Source: Methylobacillus sp. MM3 (GTDB lineage: Bacteria; Pseudomonadota; Gammaproteobacteria; Burkholderiales; Methylophilaceae). From it: a DNA stretch of 64,000 nucleotides. The DNA lies in contig NZ_LXTQ01000011.1 in the NCBI RefSeq assembly GCF_001645185.1, positions 458,044 through 522,043 on the forward strand, written 5' to 3'. The notes under the pieces were generated by a model, which was not told where the DNA came from, searched no databases, and worked only from the letters and a program-made list of their open reading frames with translations. Both the position numbers and the translations under genes were made by a program. Positions 30,226-38,786 of this stretch are shown one piece after another (the first letter of the stretch is position 1; each line of letters begins with the position of its first letter).

Positions 30226-31169
30226 TGAGTCGTTGTTGTGTTATCGGTGGTGCTGGGTTTATCGGAAGCCATCTCGTCAATGAACTGCTTGATTCTGGAA
30301 GAGTAGTACGCGTTGTAGGAAGGCGTGACTTGGAACTGGCATCGTTGCCAGAGAAGGTCGAGTATTTTCAGGGGGATATCAGGAACCGCGAGTTTATATC
30401 CGATGCTCTCAAAGGTGTGGATGAGGTGGTTGACCTTGCTTATTCGAGCGTGCCAAAAACAAGCTATGAAAATCCAGTATTGGATATTACTGATAATCTC
30501 CCTAGCTCTGTAGGTCTATTTGATGTGGCGAGTACATTGCCTATCAGAAAATTAGTGTTTGTTTCATCTGGGGGCACTGTTTATGGTGAACCTCAGAATT
30601 TGCCTATCTCCGAAACCCATCCGACTAATCCTATATCCCCTTATGGCATTACTAAACTCGCTTTAGAAAAGTATGCCCAGATGTATTGCAGGTTAAGAGG
30701 TCTTCCTGTGGTGTGTGTACGTCCATCCAATCCTTTTGGAGAGCGGCAAAAGCCATTTGTAGGCCAAGGTTTTATAGCTACTGCTATTGCTTCAATTTTG
30801 GCTGGTCATGAAGTTAAGATTTTTGGGGATCAAGGTACTATTCGAGACTACATATATGTTAAAGATGTTGCAAAGGCCTTGGTTGCTGCGTTGGATTTTG
30901 GTATTCCAGGAGAATGTTATAACGCAGGCAGTGCTGTCGGCAGATCGAATTTGGAAATTATCGAGCAGATATCAATACATGCAAAATTGTGTGGGTTGAA
31001 ACCCTTGGTGACGCATGTCTCACCGAGGTCATTTGATGTATCAGCAAACGTACTTGATACAAGCAAATTGCACGCAATTTCTGGATGGCAATCTGAGTTG
31101 GGGTTCGCTGCTGGCATAGAGTGTACTTGGAGTTGGTTTTATAAAAATTACAAAAATAGGTTGGACTAA
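30225..31169 (+). CDS. NAD-dependent sugar epimerase/dehydratase
   Basis: Extended SDR enzyme of 314 residues. It has IGGAGFIGSHLVNEL at the start, SSGGTVYGEPQNLPI and YGITKLALE as catalytic motifs and RDYIYVKDVAKALV, a pattern nearest to UDP-glucose 4-epimerases. The second NAD-binding part (VVGRRDLELASL) is unusual for GalE, so substrate may differ. It may produce a donor for the flanking glycosyltransferases or be the epimerase partner of the UDP-sugar dehydrogenase; neither is shown. Confidence 0.88.
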   Translation: MSRCCVIGGAGFIGSHLVNELLDSGRVVRVVGRRDLELASLPEKVEYFQGDIRNREFISDALKGVDEVVDLAYSSVPKTSYENPVLDITDNLPSSVGLFDVASTLPIRKLVFVSSGGTVYGEPQNLPISETHPTNPISPYGITKLALEKYAQMYCRLRGLPVVCVRPSNPFGERQKPFVGQGFIATAIASILAGHEVKIFGDQGTIRDYIYVKDVAKALVAALDFGIPGECYNAGSAVGRSNLEIIEQISIHAKLCGLKPLVTHVSPRSFDVSANVLDTSKLHAISGWQSELGFAAGIECTWSWFYKNYKNRLD

Positions 31170-32464
31170 TGCGTATTTTATTTTGTTGCGAATTTTACGC
31201 CCCTAGCATAGGCGGGGTGCAAGAGGTCATGCGCCAGGTGGCCGAGAGATTGGTAGGAAACGGGCATGAAGTAACAGTTGCGACCAGTAAGCTGCCTAAT
31301 CGACATTTTTTCAGTCTTAATGGAGTTTGTATTAAGGAGTTCGCGGTTTCTGGTAATTTAGTTAGGGGTATATTCGGTGAAGAGAATAAATATCGCGAAT
31401 ATATTGTTAATGGCGATTTTGATGTTGTGATGATCAAAGCCGCACAGCAGTGGACATTTGACGCACTATGGCCAGTGCTAGACCAGATTAAAATTCCAAA
31501 AGTGTTTATTCCATGTGGATTCTCTGGGCTTATGGAGCCTGCTTATGCTGGGTATTTTTCTAGTATTCCGGAAATACTCAGAAAGTTCGACCATCTGATT
31601 TTCTATGCCTCAGATTATCGGGATATCAATTTTACCAGGCAGCATGGCATTACTAATTTTTCGATTATTCCAAATGGTGCGAGTGAACGTGAATTTAATG
31701 TGGCGGAGGATATTACTTTTCGATCACGCAATGATATTCCAGCGGATGCTTTTGTATTTCTCACTGTTGGAAGTTTTACGGGATTGAAGGGACATCATGA
31801 ACTAGCTCATGCTTTTGAACAGATGGCACTGACAAAAGATAAGAAGGCAGTGCTAATTCTTAATGGGAACGACTGTTTAAAACTAGATAATGATTTAATT
31901 TCCTTACCTAGAAAATTCATTAAGTTAGTGTCGACTTATGGCGTGAAATATGCTTTTAAGCATGTCTTAAAGCGATTGCTATGGAAAATTGGTGTAAAAG
32001 TTGGTAAATCCACAGGTTTTAAAGAAATCGCGTCTTCTATCAATCAGAAAGAGAAGAACAAAAAGGTTCTAGTAACAAACTTTGCTAGACAGGAGTTGAT
32101 TCAGGCATACATGACTTCTGATTTATTTGTTTTTGCTTCAAATATTGAATATTCCCCATTGGTATTATTTGAATCTGCGGCTGCGGGAACGCCATTTCTC
32201 TCTGTTAAAGTTGGTAATGCTGAGGAAATATGTAGCTGGACTCAATCAGGGGAAATCTGTCCTTCAGAAAGAGATGAAAAAGGCTATACCAGAGTTTGTC
32301 CTAAAGTTTTGGCTGAGAAAATGGCTGAGATGATGTGTCATGAAGCTAAACTTAAGGATATGGGAGATAGCGGGAAACGTAATTGGTCTGAGCGATTTAC
32401 TTGGCAGAAAATTTCCGAGCAATACGAACAAGTTTTTGAAGAATCATTGGAAAAGCATAGATGA
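31169..32464 (+). CDS. Family 4 glycosyltransferase
   Basis: 431-residue GT-B enzyme. The amino domain begins CCEFYAPSIGGVQEVMRQVAE, the donor domain has FLTVGSFTGLKGHHELAHAF and the E-x7-E-like motif EYSPLVLFESAAAGTPFL. A long insertion (about 235-295) rich in Lys separates these. Strongly AT-rich compared with the housekeeping flanks. Sugar specificity unknown. Confidence 0.9.
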   Translation: MRILFCCEFYAPSIGGVQEVMRQVAERLVGNGHEVTVATSKLPNRHFFSLNGVCIKEFAVSGNLVRGIFGEENKYREYIVNGDFDVVMIKAAQQWTFDALWPVLDQIKIPKVFIPCGFSGLMEPAYAGYFSSIPEILRKFDHLIFYASDYRDINFTRQHGITNFSIIPNGASEREFNVAEDITFRSRNDIPADAFVFLTVGSFTGLKGHHELAHAFEQMALTKDKKAVLILNGNDCLKLDNDLISLPRKFIKLVSTYGVKYAFKHVLKRLLWKIGVKVGKSTGFKEIASSINQKEKNKKVLVTNFARQELIQAYMTSDLFVFASNIEYSPLVLFESAAAGTPFLSVKVGNAEEICSWTQSGEICPSERDEKGYTRVCPKVLAEKMAEMMCHEAKLKDMGDSGKRNWSERFTWQKISEQYEQVFEESLEKHR

Positions 32465-33165
32465 ATTTTATTCAGAAGATTGTGCGCAAAATGCGAAGGG
32501 TCGAAAGTGTAAGTTATGTGGATCCGGCACTAAATAATAATTGTAGCGAGTTCGAGGTGAATAATTGGGTCGTTTCCGACTTCATTATTAAAAAGCTTGT
32601 GCCGATAGCAGGTATCCATCCTTACCCTATTGCTGAATTAAACTTGATGACGGCCACTGTGTGTCGGTTGAAGCCTCAGCAGATATTCGAGTGGGGTACA
32701 AATATAGGAAAGTCAGCCCGGATTTTTTATGAGGTCGCCCAGCATTTCGGAATCCCGCTTCACGTTCATTCCGTTGATCTGCCAGATGATTTGGATCATA
32801 TCGAACACCCAAGATCTGATCGTGGATACATGGTAAAAGGATGTGCGAATATTACGCTTTACCAAGCGGATGGACTCTCCAAAGCAATTGAGCTTTATCA
32901 GTTGAAACCGGATGCTGGAACGCTCGTCTTCATTGATGGTGACCATAGTTATGAATCCGTTTTTAGAGAATTGAATGGCATTATCCAGAGTATGCCCAAT
33001 GCGAGCATTCTGTTGCATGACACGTTCTACCAATCTGATGCTGCCAGTTACAATATTGGACCATACAAGGCTATCTCGGATACTCTGGCGACTATGCCCG
33101 ATAAGTATAAGTTAATGTCTACTACGACGGGCCTGCCTGGTATGACACTTCTTTACCGGCTGTGA
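32461..33165 (+). CDS. Class I SAM-dependent methyltransferase (CmcI/Methyltransf_24-like)
   Basis: 234 residues. QIFEWGTNIGKSARIFYEV stands at the SAM loop, VHSVDLPDD follows, and FIDGDHSYESVFRELNGI is the typical second block of the CmcI/rhamnosyl O-methyltransferase type. SILLHDTFY closes the core. It is the fifth methyltransferase-like gene in the locus. Four-base overlap with the preceding GT4 gene. Confidence 0.83.
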   Translation: MNFIQKIVRKMRRVESVSYVDPALNNNCSEFEVNNWVVSDFIIKKLVPIAGIHPYPIAELNLMTATVCRLKPQQIFEWGTNIGKSARIFYEVAQHFGIPLHVHSVDLPDDLDHIEHPRSDRGYMVKGCANITLYQADGLSKAIELYQLKPDAGTLVFIDGDHSYESVFRELNGIIQSMPNASILLHDTFYQSDAASYNIGPYKAISDTLATMPDKYKLMSTTTGLPGMTLLYRL

Positions 33166-33174
33166 AATAAGTTT

Positions 33175-34353
33175 ATGAGAATATTTTATGCGTCTGACAC
33201 GACGCCAAACCCGGTCTTTCAATCTAATTTATGGCGCAATAATCTCTATTTGCCTTTAGTTGATCTTGGTCATGAGGTTGTTGAGTTTGATTATGATTTG
33301 AGACCCACCTTTTCTAATCTTGATCCTGCTTACTCGAAGAACTTTATAGAATCAAATCGCCCTATTGTTAGTAAAGAATTGTTGGCGCAAATTAAGAAAG
33401 CTCATTATAAAAAGCCGATAGACCTTTTTTTTAGTTATTTTTATGATTCATGTGTACTGCCAGAGACGATTGATGAAATTCGTTCAATGGGAATTAAAAC
33501 AGTTAATTGGTACTGTAATGGTTCATATCAGCTGCATATGGTTTCGGAGATATCACCGCACTATGATTTCTGTTTGGTGCCCGAAAAATTCAGGCTAAAG
33601 GACTATCTGGCATTGGGCGCAAATCCTATTTACTCTCAAGAGGCAGCCAACCCAGCAATATATAAGCCTTATGATTTGCCAGCGGAGTTCGATGTGGCCT
33701 TCGTCGGCCAAGCGTATGGTGATCGTCCCGCATATATCAAATATTTACTTGATGCCGGTATTGATATTCGAGTATGGGGCTATGGCTGGCAGAACTATAC
33801 GGAAGGATTTGCGAAATTTTCTAAGCCGTCTGTTTGGCGAAGATATCGAGATATTGCGCGGAGATTACTTACAATAGAAGGGCAAAAACGCGCAATAAGT
33901 AAACTTACCCAAGATGTTAAAAATAGCAGCAAGCTCACAGCTATGGAGACTAATATTAGTCTACCGCAACGGGTTGTCGGAGAAGTTCTTTCCGATATCG
34001 ACATGATTAGAATGTACAGTAGATCAAAAATCAATTTAGGGTTTTCAAGTTGTGGAAATACTCATGCCAGTGAAGACCGTATTTTGCAGATCCGGTTGAG
34101 GGATTTTGAGGTTCCAATGAGTGGCGGATTTTACATGGTCGAGTATATGGAAGAACTGGAAGAGTTTTTCCTGATAGACCGAGAAATTGTGTGTTATCGC
34201 AATGCTGAAGAACTCGCGGATAAAATAAAATTTTATCTAGCCAATGATAGAGCTAGAGAGCAAATTAGGCTCGCGGGATATCAGCGTTGTATCAAGGATC
34301 ATACTTGGCATAAACGTTTCAAGAATGCTTTTAAAGTTATGGGGTTGGAGTAA
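33175..34353 (+). CDS. CgeB-like glycosyltransferase (DUF3880/GT1_2 type)
   Basis: 392-residue protein. The amino half (IDLFFSYFYDSCVLPETI, SMGIKTVNWYCNG) resembles the CgeB/DUF3880 group, and the carboxy half has RILQIRLRDFEVPMSGGFYMVEY and the closing helix with YQRCIKDHTWHKRF of the GT-B Glyco_trans_1_2 family. Function is likely transfer of a sugar to the chain. A 254-base AT-rich gap follows in which I see no gene, only a weak 6-bp hairpin (34397-34417). Confidence 0.82.
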   Translation: MRIFYASDTTPNPVFQSNLWRNNLYLPLVDLGHEVVEFDYDLRPTFSNLDPAYSKNFIESNRPIVSKELLAQIKKAHYKKPIDLFFSYFYDSCVLPETIDEIRSMGIKTVNWYCNGSYQLHMVSEISPHYDFCLVPEKFRLKDYLALGANPIYSQEAANPAIYKPYDLPAEFDVAFVGQAYGDRPAYIKYLLDAGIDIRVWGYGWQNYTEGFAKFSKPSVWRRYRDIARRLLTIEGQKRAISKLTQDVKNSSKLTAMETNISLPQRVVGEVLSDIDMIRMYSRSKINLGFSSCGNTHASEDRILQIRLRDFEVPMSGGFYMVEYMEELEEFFLIDREIVCYRNAEELADKIKFYLANDRAREQIRLAGYQRCIKDHTWHKRFKNAFKVMGLE

Positions 34354-34607
34354 TAAGTTGTTTACTTTACTGAGCAACAATATTTGCTTTTACCTTAAGC
34401 ATTTTATTTTTATGCTTCGTATCGTAATTTAGAGCTCAATTTAATTCTGATCGCTGCCTAGAACTTTTCGTTAATAGATAGTGAACGTAACCCGATCTCA
34501 AGCTAGGTTGGGATGACAACTACATTTTCTGATTTGGTCATACTGATTACTCATGCATGTTCTTGGAAGTAATTTAATTAAATTTCAACAAACACGGGAA
34601 AATAATA

Positions 34608-35480
34608 ATGATAGATGAGCCGCTAATCTCTATCATCATGCCTGTGTTCAATGGGGAAAAATATCTCCACAAGGCGATTAAAAGTATTTTGAGCCAGACA
34701 TTGGATGATTTCGAGTTTTTGATTATCAATGATGGGTCAACTGACAATACCAGAAATATTATTGAGTCTTATAAAGATGACCGCATCAGGCTAATTGATA
34801 ACGAAATTAATCTGGGCTTGGCTTCATCACTAAACAAGGGTATTAGTCTCTCACGAGGAGTATATATTGCTCGAATGGATGCGGATGATGTGTCTTTTCC
34901 TGAGCGTTTCAAACGTCAAGTAGAACATCTTCAGGCACACCCAGAAATCGATTTGCTAGGGTGTCGAGCAGTTGTGTTTCGTAACTTGGGTGATATTGTC
35001 GGGTTATTGCCATTCTTTCCCTCCCATCAGGCCATTTGCGCGCGCCCATGGCGTGGAATTTCATTGCCACATCCTACTTGGATGGGGCGTGCGAACTGGT
35101 TTCGTCACTATCAATATCGTTTCCCAGAAGTATTGCGAGCTGAAGATCAAGAGCTTCTTCTGCGTGCTTACCCTGATAGCTGCTTTGCTTGTTTGGATGA
35201 GGTTTTGTTGGGGTATAGACAAGGTTCATTCAATCTTGCCAAGACCTTGCTTGCTCGGCGCACTTTATTGAAAGCTCAGATCCGGCTGTTTGTCAGACGT
35301 CATCAGTGGGGAAATTTTTTTCTAGCGATCATAGCTTCATGTTTCAAACTGGGTGTGGATCTAATTGCTGCAATGCCTGCTTGTAATAGAGCGTTTTTCT
35401 GGCGCATGGCTGAGCCTGTTCCCATTTCTGCAATGGATAAGCTTACAAGGATTCTGGGAAATTTTAATGGATCCAAATAG
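34608..35480 (+). CDS. Family 2 glycosyltransferase
   Basis: 290-residue GT-A enzyme: ISIIMPVFNGEKYLHKAI, FEFLIINDGSTDNTR, IARMDADDVSFPERF (DxD region) and RAEDQELLLRAY. It starts a second block after the gap and is followed two bases later by a GT4 gene, so the pair is probably co-transcribed. Specificity unknown. Confidence 0.9.
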   Translation: MIDEPLISIIMPVFNGEKYLHKAIKSILSQTLDDFEFLIINDGSTDNTRNIIESYKDDRIRLIDNEINLGLASSLNKGISLSRGVYIARMDADDVSFPERFKRQVEHLQAHPEIDLLGCRAVVFRNLGDIVGLLPFFPSHQAICARPWRGISLPHPTWMGRANWFRHYQYRFPEVLRAEDQELLLRAYPDSCFACLDEVLLGYRQGSFNLAKTLLARRTLLKAQIRLFVRRHQWGNFFLAIIASCFKLGVDLIAAMPACNRAFFWRMAEPVPISAMDKLTRILGNFNGSK

Positions 35481-35482
35481 CT

Positions 35483-36631
35483 ATGCCTAAACTTCTATAT
35501 CTAATTTCTGAAGATTGGTTCTTTTGTTCACATTTTATTGAGCGTGCAATTGCAGCCAAGCAAGCAGGTTATGAGGTTATTGTTGTTGCCCGTGAAACTG
35601 ATCATGGAGCGATCATCCGTAATGCAGGTTTACGTCTAATTCCGTTGAAAGTAGAACGACGGAGAATCAATCCATTGGGCGAGTTGCAGACTTTATTGGA
35701 TATTTGGCGTATCTACAGAAATGAGCGCCCCGATCTACTTCATCATATTGCACTTAAGCCTATGCTTTATGGGTCTTTTATAGCGCGGATTTTGGGGCTC
35801 TCACATCTGGTTAATGCTCCGGTCGGGATGGGCTACATATTTACTTCTGATAAATGGATAGCCCGATTGCTACGACCATTTGTACTCTCAGCAATACGTC
35901 GATTAATCAACCCATCTTGCAGTAAGGTAGTGTTTGAAAATAATGACGACTTAACTAACTTTGTTGCTGATGGTTTGGTGCGTTCCTCAGATGCTGTATT
36001 AATCCGGGGTGCAGGAGTGAATATTGATCAATTCACACCACAGCCTGAACCTAAGGACCCTCCTGTGGTAGTTTTAACGGCGCGTATGCTTTGGGATAAA
36101 GGCGTGGGTGAGTTTGTTGAAGCTGCACGACAATTGCGTTTAAAAGGGATTAATGCGCGTTTTCTCCTTGTCGGTGCTCCTGACTTAGGTAATCCGGCAA
36201 CAATTTCTAATAAGCAATTACAAGCATGGCATAAGGATGGAGTGATCGAATGGATCGGCCATCAAAATGATATTGCTGCGATATTGGCCTCAAGTCATAT
36301 TGTATGCTTACCTTCATATCGGGAAGGGTTGCCAAAATCTCTTATTGAAGCCTTAGCGGCAGGAAAACCAGTAGTAACGACAGATGTTCCTGGCTGTAGA
36401 GAGGTTGTTCGTAATGGGGCTAACGGAATATTAGTTCCGCCTCGTAATGTACATGCTTTGGTAGAGGCTTTATCTCAAATGCTTACTAATCCAAAGCTAC
36501 GAGCACAGTTTGGTGCTCGTGGAAGAGCGCGAGCCGAAACTGAATTTGCTTCACATCTTATTATTAAGCTGACACTAAGCCTTTATCAAGAATTGTTATC
36601 AAAGCAAATTGGATATGTCGACGCTTCATGA
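35483..36631 (+). CDS. Family 4 glycosyltransferase (PglA-like)
   Basis: 382-residue GT-B enzyme. The amino domain has YLISEDWFFCSHFIERA and LLHHIALKPMLYGSFIAR with NAPVGMGYIF, and the donor domain has ARMLWDKGVGEFVEAAR and EGLPKSLIEALAAGKPVVTTD. This resembles the GT4 enzymes that add the second sugar to an undecaprenyl-PP-linked residue, as PglA does, but the exact sugar is not readable. In related loci such a gene precedes a WbpV-type epimerase and a WbpL-type initiator, as here. Confidence 0.9.
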   Translation: MPKLLYLISEDWFFCSHFIERAIAAKQAGYEVIVVARETDHGAIIRNAGLRLIPLKVERRRINPLGELQTLLDIWRIYRNERPDLLHHIALKPMLYGSFIARILGLSHLVNAPVGMGYIFTSDKWIARLLRPFVLSAIRRLINPSCSKVVFENNDDLTNFVADGLVRSSDAVLIRGAGVNIDQFTPQPEPKDPPVVVLTARMLWDKGVGEFVEAARQLRLKGINARFLLVGAPDLGNPATISNKQLQAWHKDGVIEWIGHQNDIAAILASSHIVCLPSYREGLPKSLIEALAAGKPVVTTDVPGCREVVRNGANGILVPPRNVHALVEALSQMLTNPKLRAQFGARGRARAETEFASHLIIKLTLSLYQELLSKQIGYVDAS

Positions 36632-36798
36632 CTACAATCATCGGCCTCTGTCAGGCTCTTGATGCGCCGGTCGTTGGCTCAGGCAGGTTAGTTGCCCACA
36701 GCCTGCATAATAGCCATGGCTCTGCTCATCGTCATGTCCGCATAATCGTCATGTCCGAATATGATAGTGCTAGTGAATGCCGGGTTCATCGATCATGA
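36628..36798 (+). CDS. Doubtful 56-residue frame after the GT4 gene
   Basis: The ATG overlaps the GT4 stop codon as ATGA, and the frame (begins MTTIIGLCQALDAPVVG, ends in VHRS) runs 56 residues. I do not recognise it and its composition is not strongly protein-like; it may be a truncated remnant. A direct repeat ATCGTCATGTCCG lies within it. The rest of the gap to 37021 shows no gene. Confidence 0.25.
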   Translation: MTTIIGLCQALDAPVVGSGRLVAHSLHNSHGSAHRHVRIIVMSEYDSASECRVHRS

Positions 36799-37021
36799 TT
36801 CTTATCATTGGCAAGTTTAAATTAAGGCTTCTATAATCGATTATGGTATAGATAGCATGATAATGTCCCGCTGTAGCCGAGTTCTAAAATCAATACATTG
36901 CCGGTACGTGGCTTCTAAAGTGTGGGAAGTCCAATGTAGAGAAATCGACCGAGTTTACTTCAGTCAGTTATTTTAAGTAAACGCGCTAGAATAAATCCAT
37001 TTATCTCAATCAAGAGTTGCT

Positions 37022-38017
37022 ATGAAAGTGCTTATTAGCGGAGCGTCAGGTTTTGTTGGTGAGGCACTTGTCAGAGGTTTGAATGTACATGGTCATGAGG
37101 TGCGTGCGACCAATCGCCGCAATTGTAAAACCGAAGCCGATTCAAATTACATTGTCGGCGATCTGGGACCCCACACCGATTGGCATGATGCCCTAACGGA
37201 TTGTGATGTAGTTATTCACCTGGCTGCGCGGGTTCATAAGATGGCAGAGTATGCCGTTGCCAACATGGCGGAATTTTTTGCAGTCAATCTGCACGGCACA
37301 GCCAATCTTGCACGGCAGGCTGCAAAGGCTGGCATAAAGCGTTTTGTCTATGTCAGCTCGATCAAAGTGAATGGCGAGTTTACCCTCTCTTCTGCAAACG
37401 GGGAAAGGGGGGTGTTTAGGGAGTCTGATCATCCGCATCCACAAGATGCTTATGCGATCTCCAAGTGGGAGGCGGAGCAGGCTTTGCGGGGCATCTCCCA
37501 AAAAACGGGGATGGAGCTGGTCATTGTGCGGCCCCCGTTGGTCTATGGGCCGCGCGTGAAAGCAAATTTTGCAAAGCTGCTGACATTGGTTGATCGCGGT
37601 ATTCCATTGCCATTGGGCAATGTGCAGAATTCGCGCAGCTTGATTTATGTGGGTAATCTGGTGGATGCACTCATAACCTGTGCCGCCCATCCTGCGGCGG
37701 CAGGCCAGACTTATTTGGTGAGCGATGGTGAGGATGTTTCCATCCCGCAGTTGATTCAGGCCATGGCAGATGCGCTGCATCGTCCCGGCTGGGTTTTTCC
37801 TGTGCCTTTAGTGCTCATGCGAGGTGCCGCTGCACTGTTTGGTAAATCGGCTGCCATTGACCGGCTCACGCAATCGCTGGTGATCGATGGCTCAAAAATC
37901 CGTAGTGAGCTTGGCTGGAAGCCACCTTATACGATGGCGCAAGGTTTGCAGACTACCGCCGAGTGGTATCGCCAATCAGTAAAGTCCCGGCAAGCCCAAC
38001 CAGCGCTCCTTGCATAG
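37022..38017 (+). CDS. WbpV-like UDP-sugar 4-epimerase (SDR)
   Basis: Extended SDR of 331 residues: SGASGFVGEALVRGL, DVVIHLAARVHKM, YVSSIKVNGE (catalytic Ser), YAISKWEAEQAL (YxxxK) and VVRPPLVYGPRVKANF are close to the WbpV/UDP-glucose 4-epimerase group of O-antigen loci. These usually lie directly before a WecA-like initiating transferase, and the remains of exactly such a gene follow at once. GC content returns towards the genome level here. Confidence 0.88.
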   Translation: MKVLISGASGFVGEALVRGLNVHGHEVRATNRRNCKTEADSNYIVGDLGPHTDWHDALTDCDVVIHLAARVHKMAEYAVANMAEFFAVNLHGTANLARQAAKAGIKRFVYVSSIKVNGEFTLSSANGERGVFRESDHPHPQDAYAISKWEAEQALRGISQKTGMELVIVRPPLVYGPRVKANFAKLLTLVDRGIPLPLGNVQNSRSLIYVGNLVDALITCAAHPAAAGQTYLVSDGEDVSIPQLIQAMADALHRPGWVFPVPLVLMRGAAALFGKSAAIDRLTQSLVIDGSKIRSELGWKPPYTMAQGLQTTAEWYRQSVKSRQAQPALLA

Positions 38018-38500
38018 CATAGCTACTCCTCACACAGGTGGCTTGGCCATTAGACAGGGTGTGCTACTTGCCTGGGGGCTTGATGTCGCAAGCATGGATA
38101 TGGCTTGCTGTTTTTAGTGGCAGTTTCGTTAGTCGATGATATGCGTGGGCTATCAGTATGTTGGCGTCTACAGGGCGCAATTGTTGCGCCTGCACGATAT
38201 TCGTTGTGATGGATATGTCTAGTCTTGCCTGATGGTCACTATCTTTAATAATCTTAGCGATGACCTAGATGGTCAATCTCTATAACTTTATGCAGGGCAG
38301 GCAACTATCATTAGCAATGATGAGCACGCGGTGAAAGGGGTAATAGGCGCATCGTGAATACTATACCAAAGCCTAGTACAGATGGACTGGGGGGTGCCGA
38401 TAGACGGTATTTGCCGAATATACATTGTGTTGACGATGAGGAGCGTTGCTGTCTGGATGCTCGGATAGGGTTTATCGCTCCCCCAGTTGATACCCGGCTT
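38018..38500 (+). pseudogene. Decayed WecA/WbpL-type polyprenyl-phosphate sugar-1-phosphate transferase
   Basis: No open frame is present, but three collinear motifs of the family can be read in different frames. At 38018-38051 HS..TPHTGGLAI matches the HSVPTPRGGGLAI block; at 38105-38173 LLFLVAVSLVDDMRGLSVCWRL matches the Asp-Asp motif; and at 38275-38298 NLYNFMQG matches the NLYNFMDG motif, with a TAG three codons before it. The frame changes between all three, so at least two indels and one stop separate them. The amino-terminal ~40 residues are missing up to the epimerase stop codon. The end point is approximate. Confidence 0.72.
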
Positions 38501-38602
38501 AAGTGATGTATGCGTTAGCTGCTTATCATGGATAAGGGCTGGAATGTATTCAGGCTATAACAATGTAATTGAGATTAGATTGCTGTTGCATAAGTATGCA
38601 AT

Positions 38603-38677
38603 TGGTGGGCGGTACTGGGATCGAACCAGTGACCCCTGCCGTGTGAAGGCAGTGCTCTACCGCTGAGCTAACCGCCC
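38603..38677 (-). tRNA. tRNA-Val (anticodon CAC)
   Basis: The reverse complement folds into a full cloverleaf: acceptor GGGCGGT/ACCGCCC, D arm GCTC/GAGC, anticodon stem CTGCC/GGCAG with loop TTCACAC giving anticodon CAC, T arm ACTGG/CCAGT with TTCGATC. The 3' ACCA is encoded. The anticodon reads GTG. Confidence 0.95.
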
Positions 38678-38695
38678 CTGTGAAGGGAGGCGCGT

Positions 38696-38725
38696 ATTAA
38701 ATCACAGTCGGGCCGAGCGGGTCAA
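38696..38725 (-). promoter_or_regulatory. Promoter of tRNA-Val
   Basis: On the minus strand TTGACC (38725-38720) and TTTAAT (38701-38696) are 18 bases apart, placing the start about 10-15 bases before the tRNA. Confidence 0.55.
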
Positions 38726-38786
38726 ATCGGACGCGCGCCGAGGCGCATGTTAAAATTCGCGCTTCATCAAATTTGCATCGTATTTC

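Noticed and set aside
36729..36762. Two copies of ATCGTCATGTCCG as a CRISPR or iteron-like array
   Set aside because: Only two short copies with a few bases between; chance or slippage duplication.
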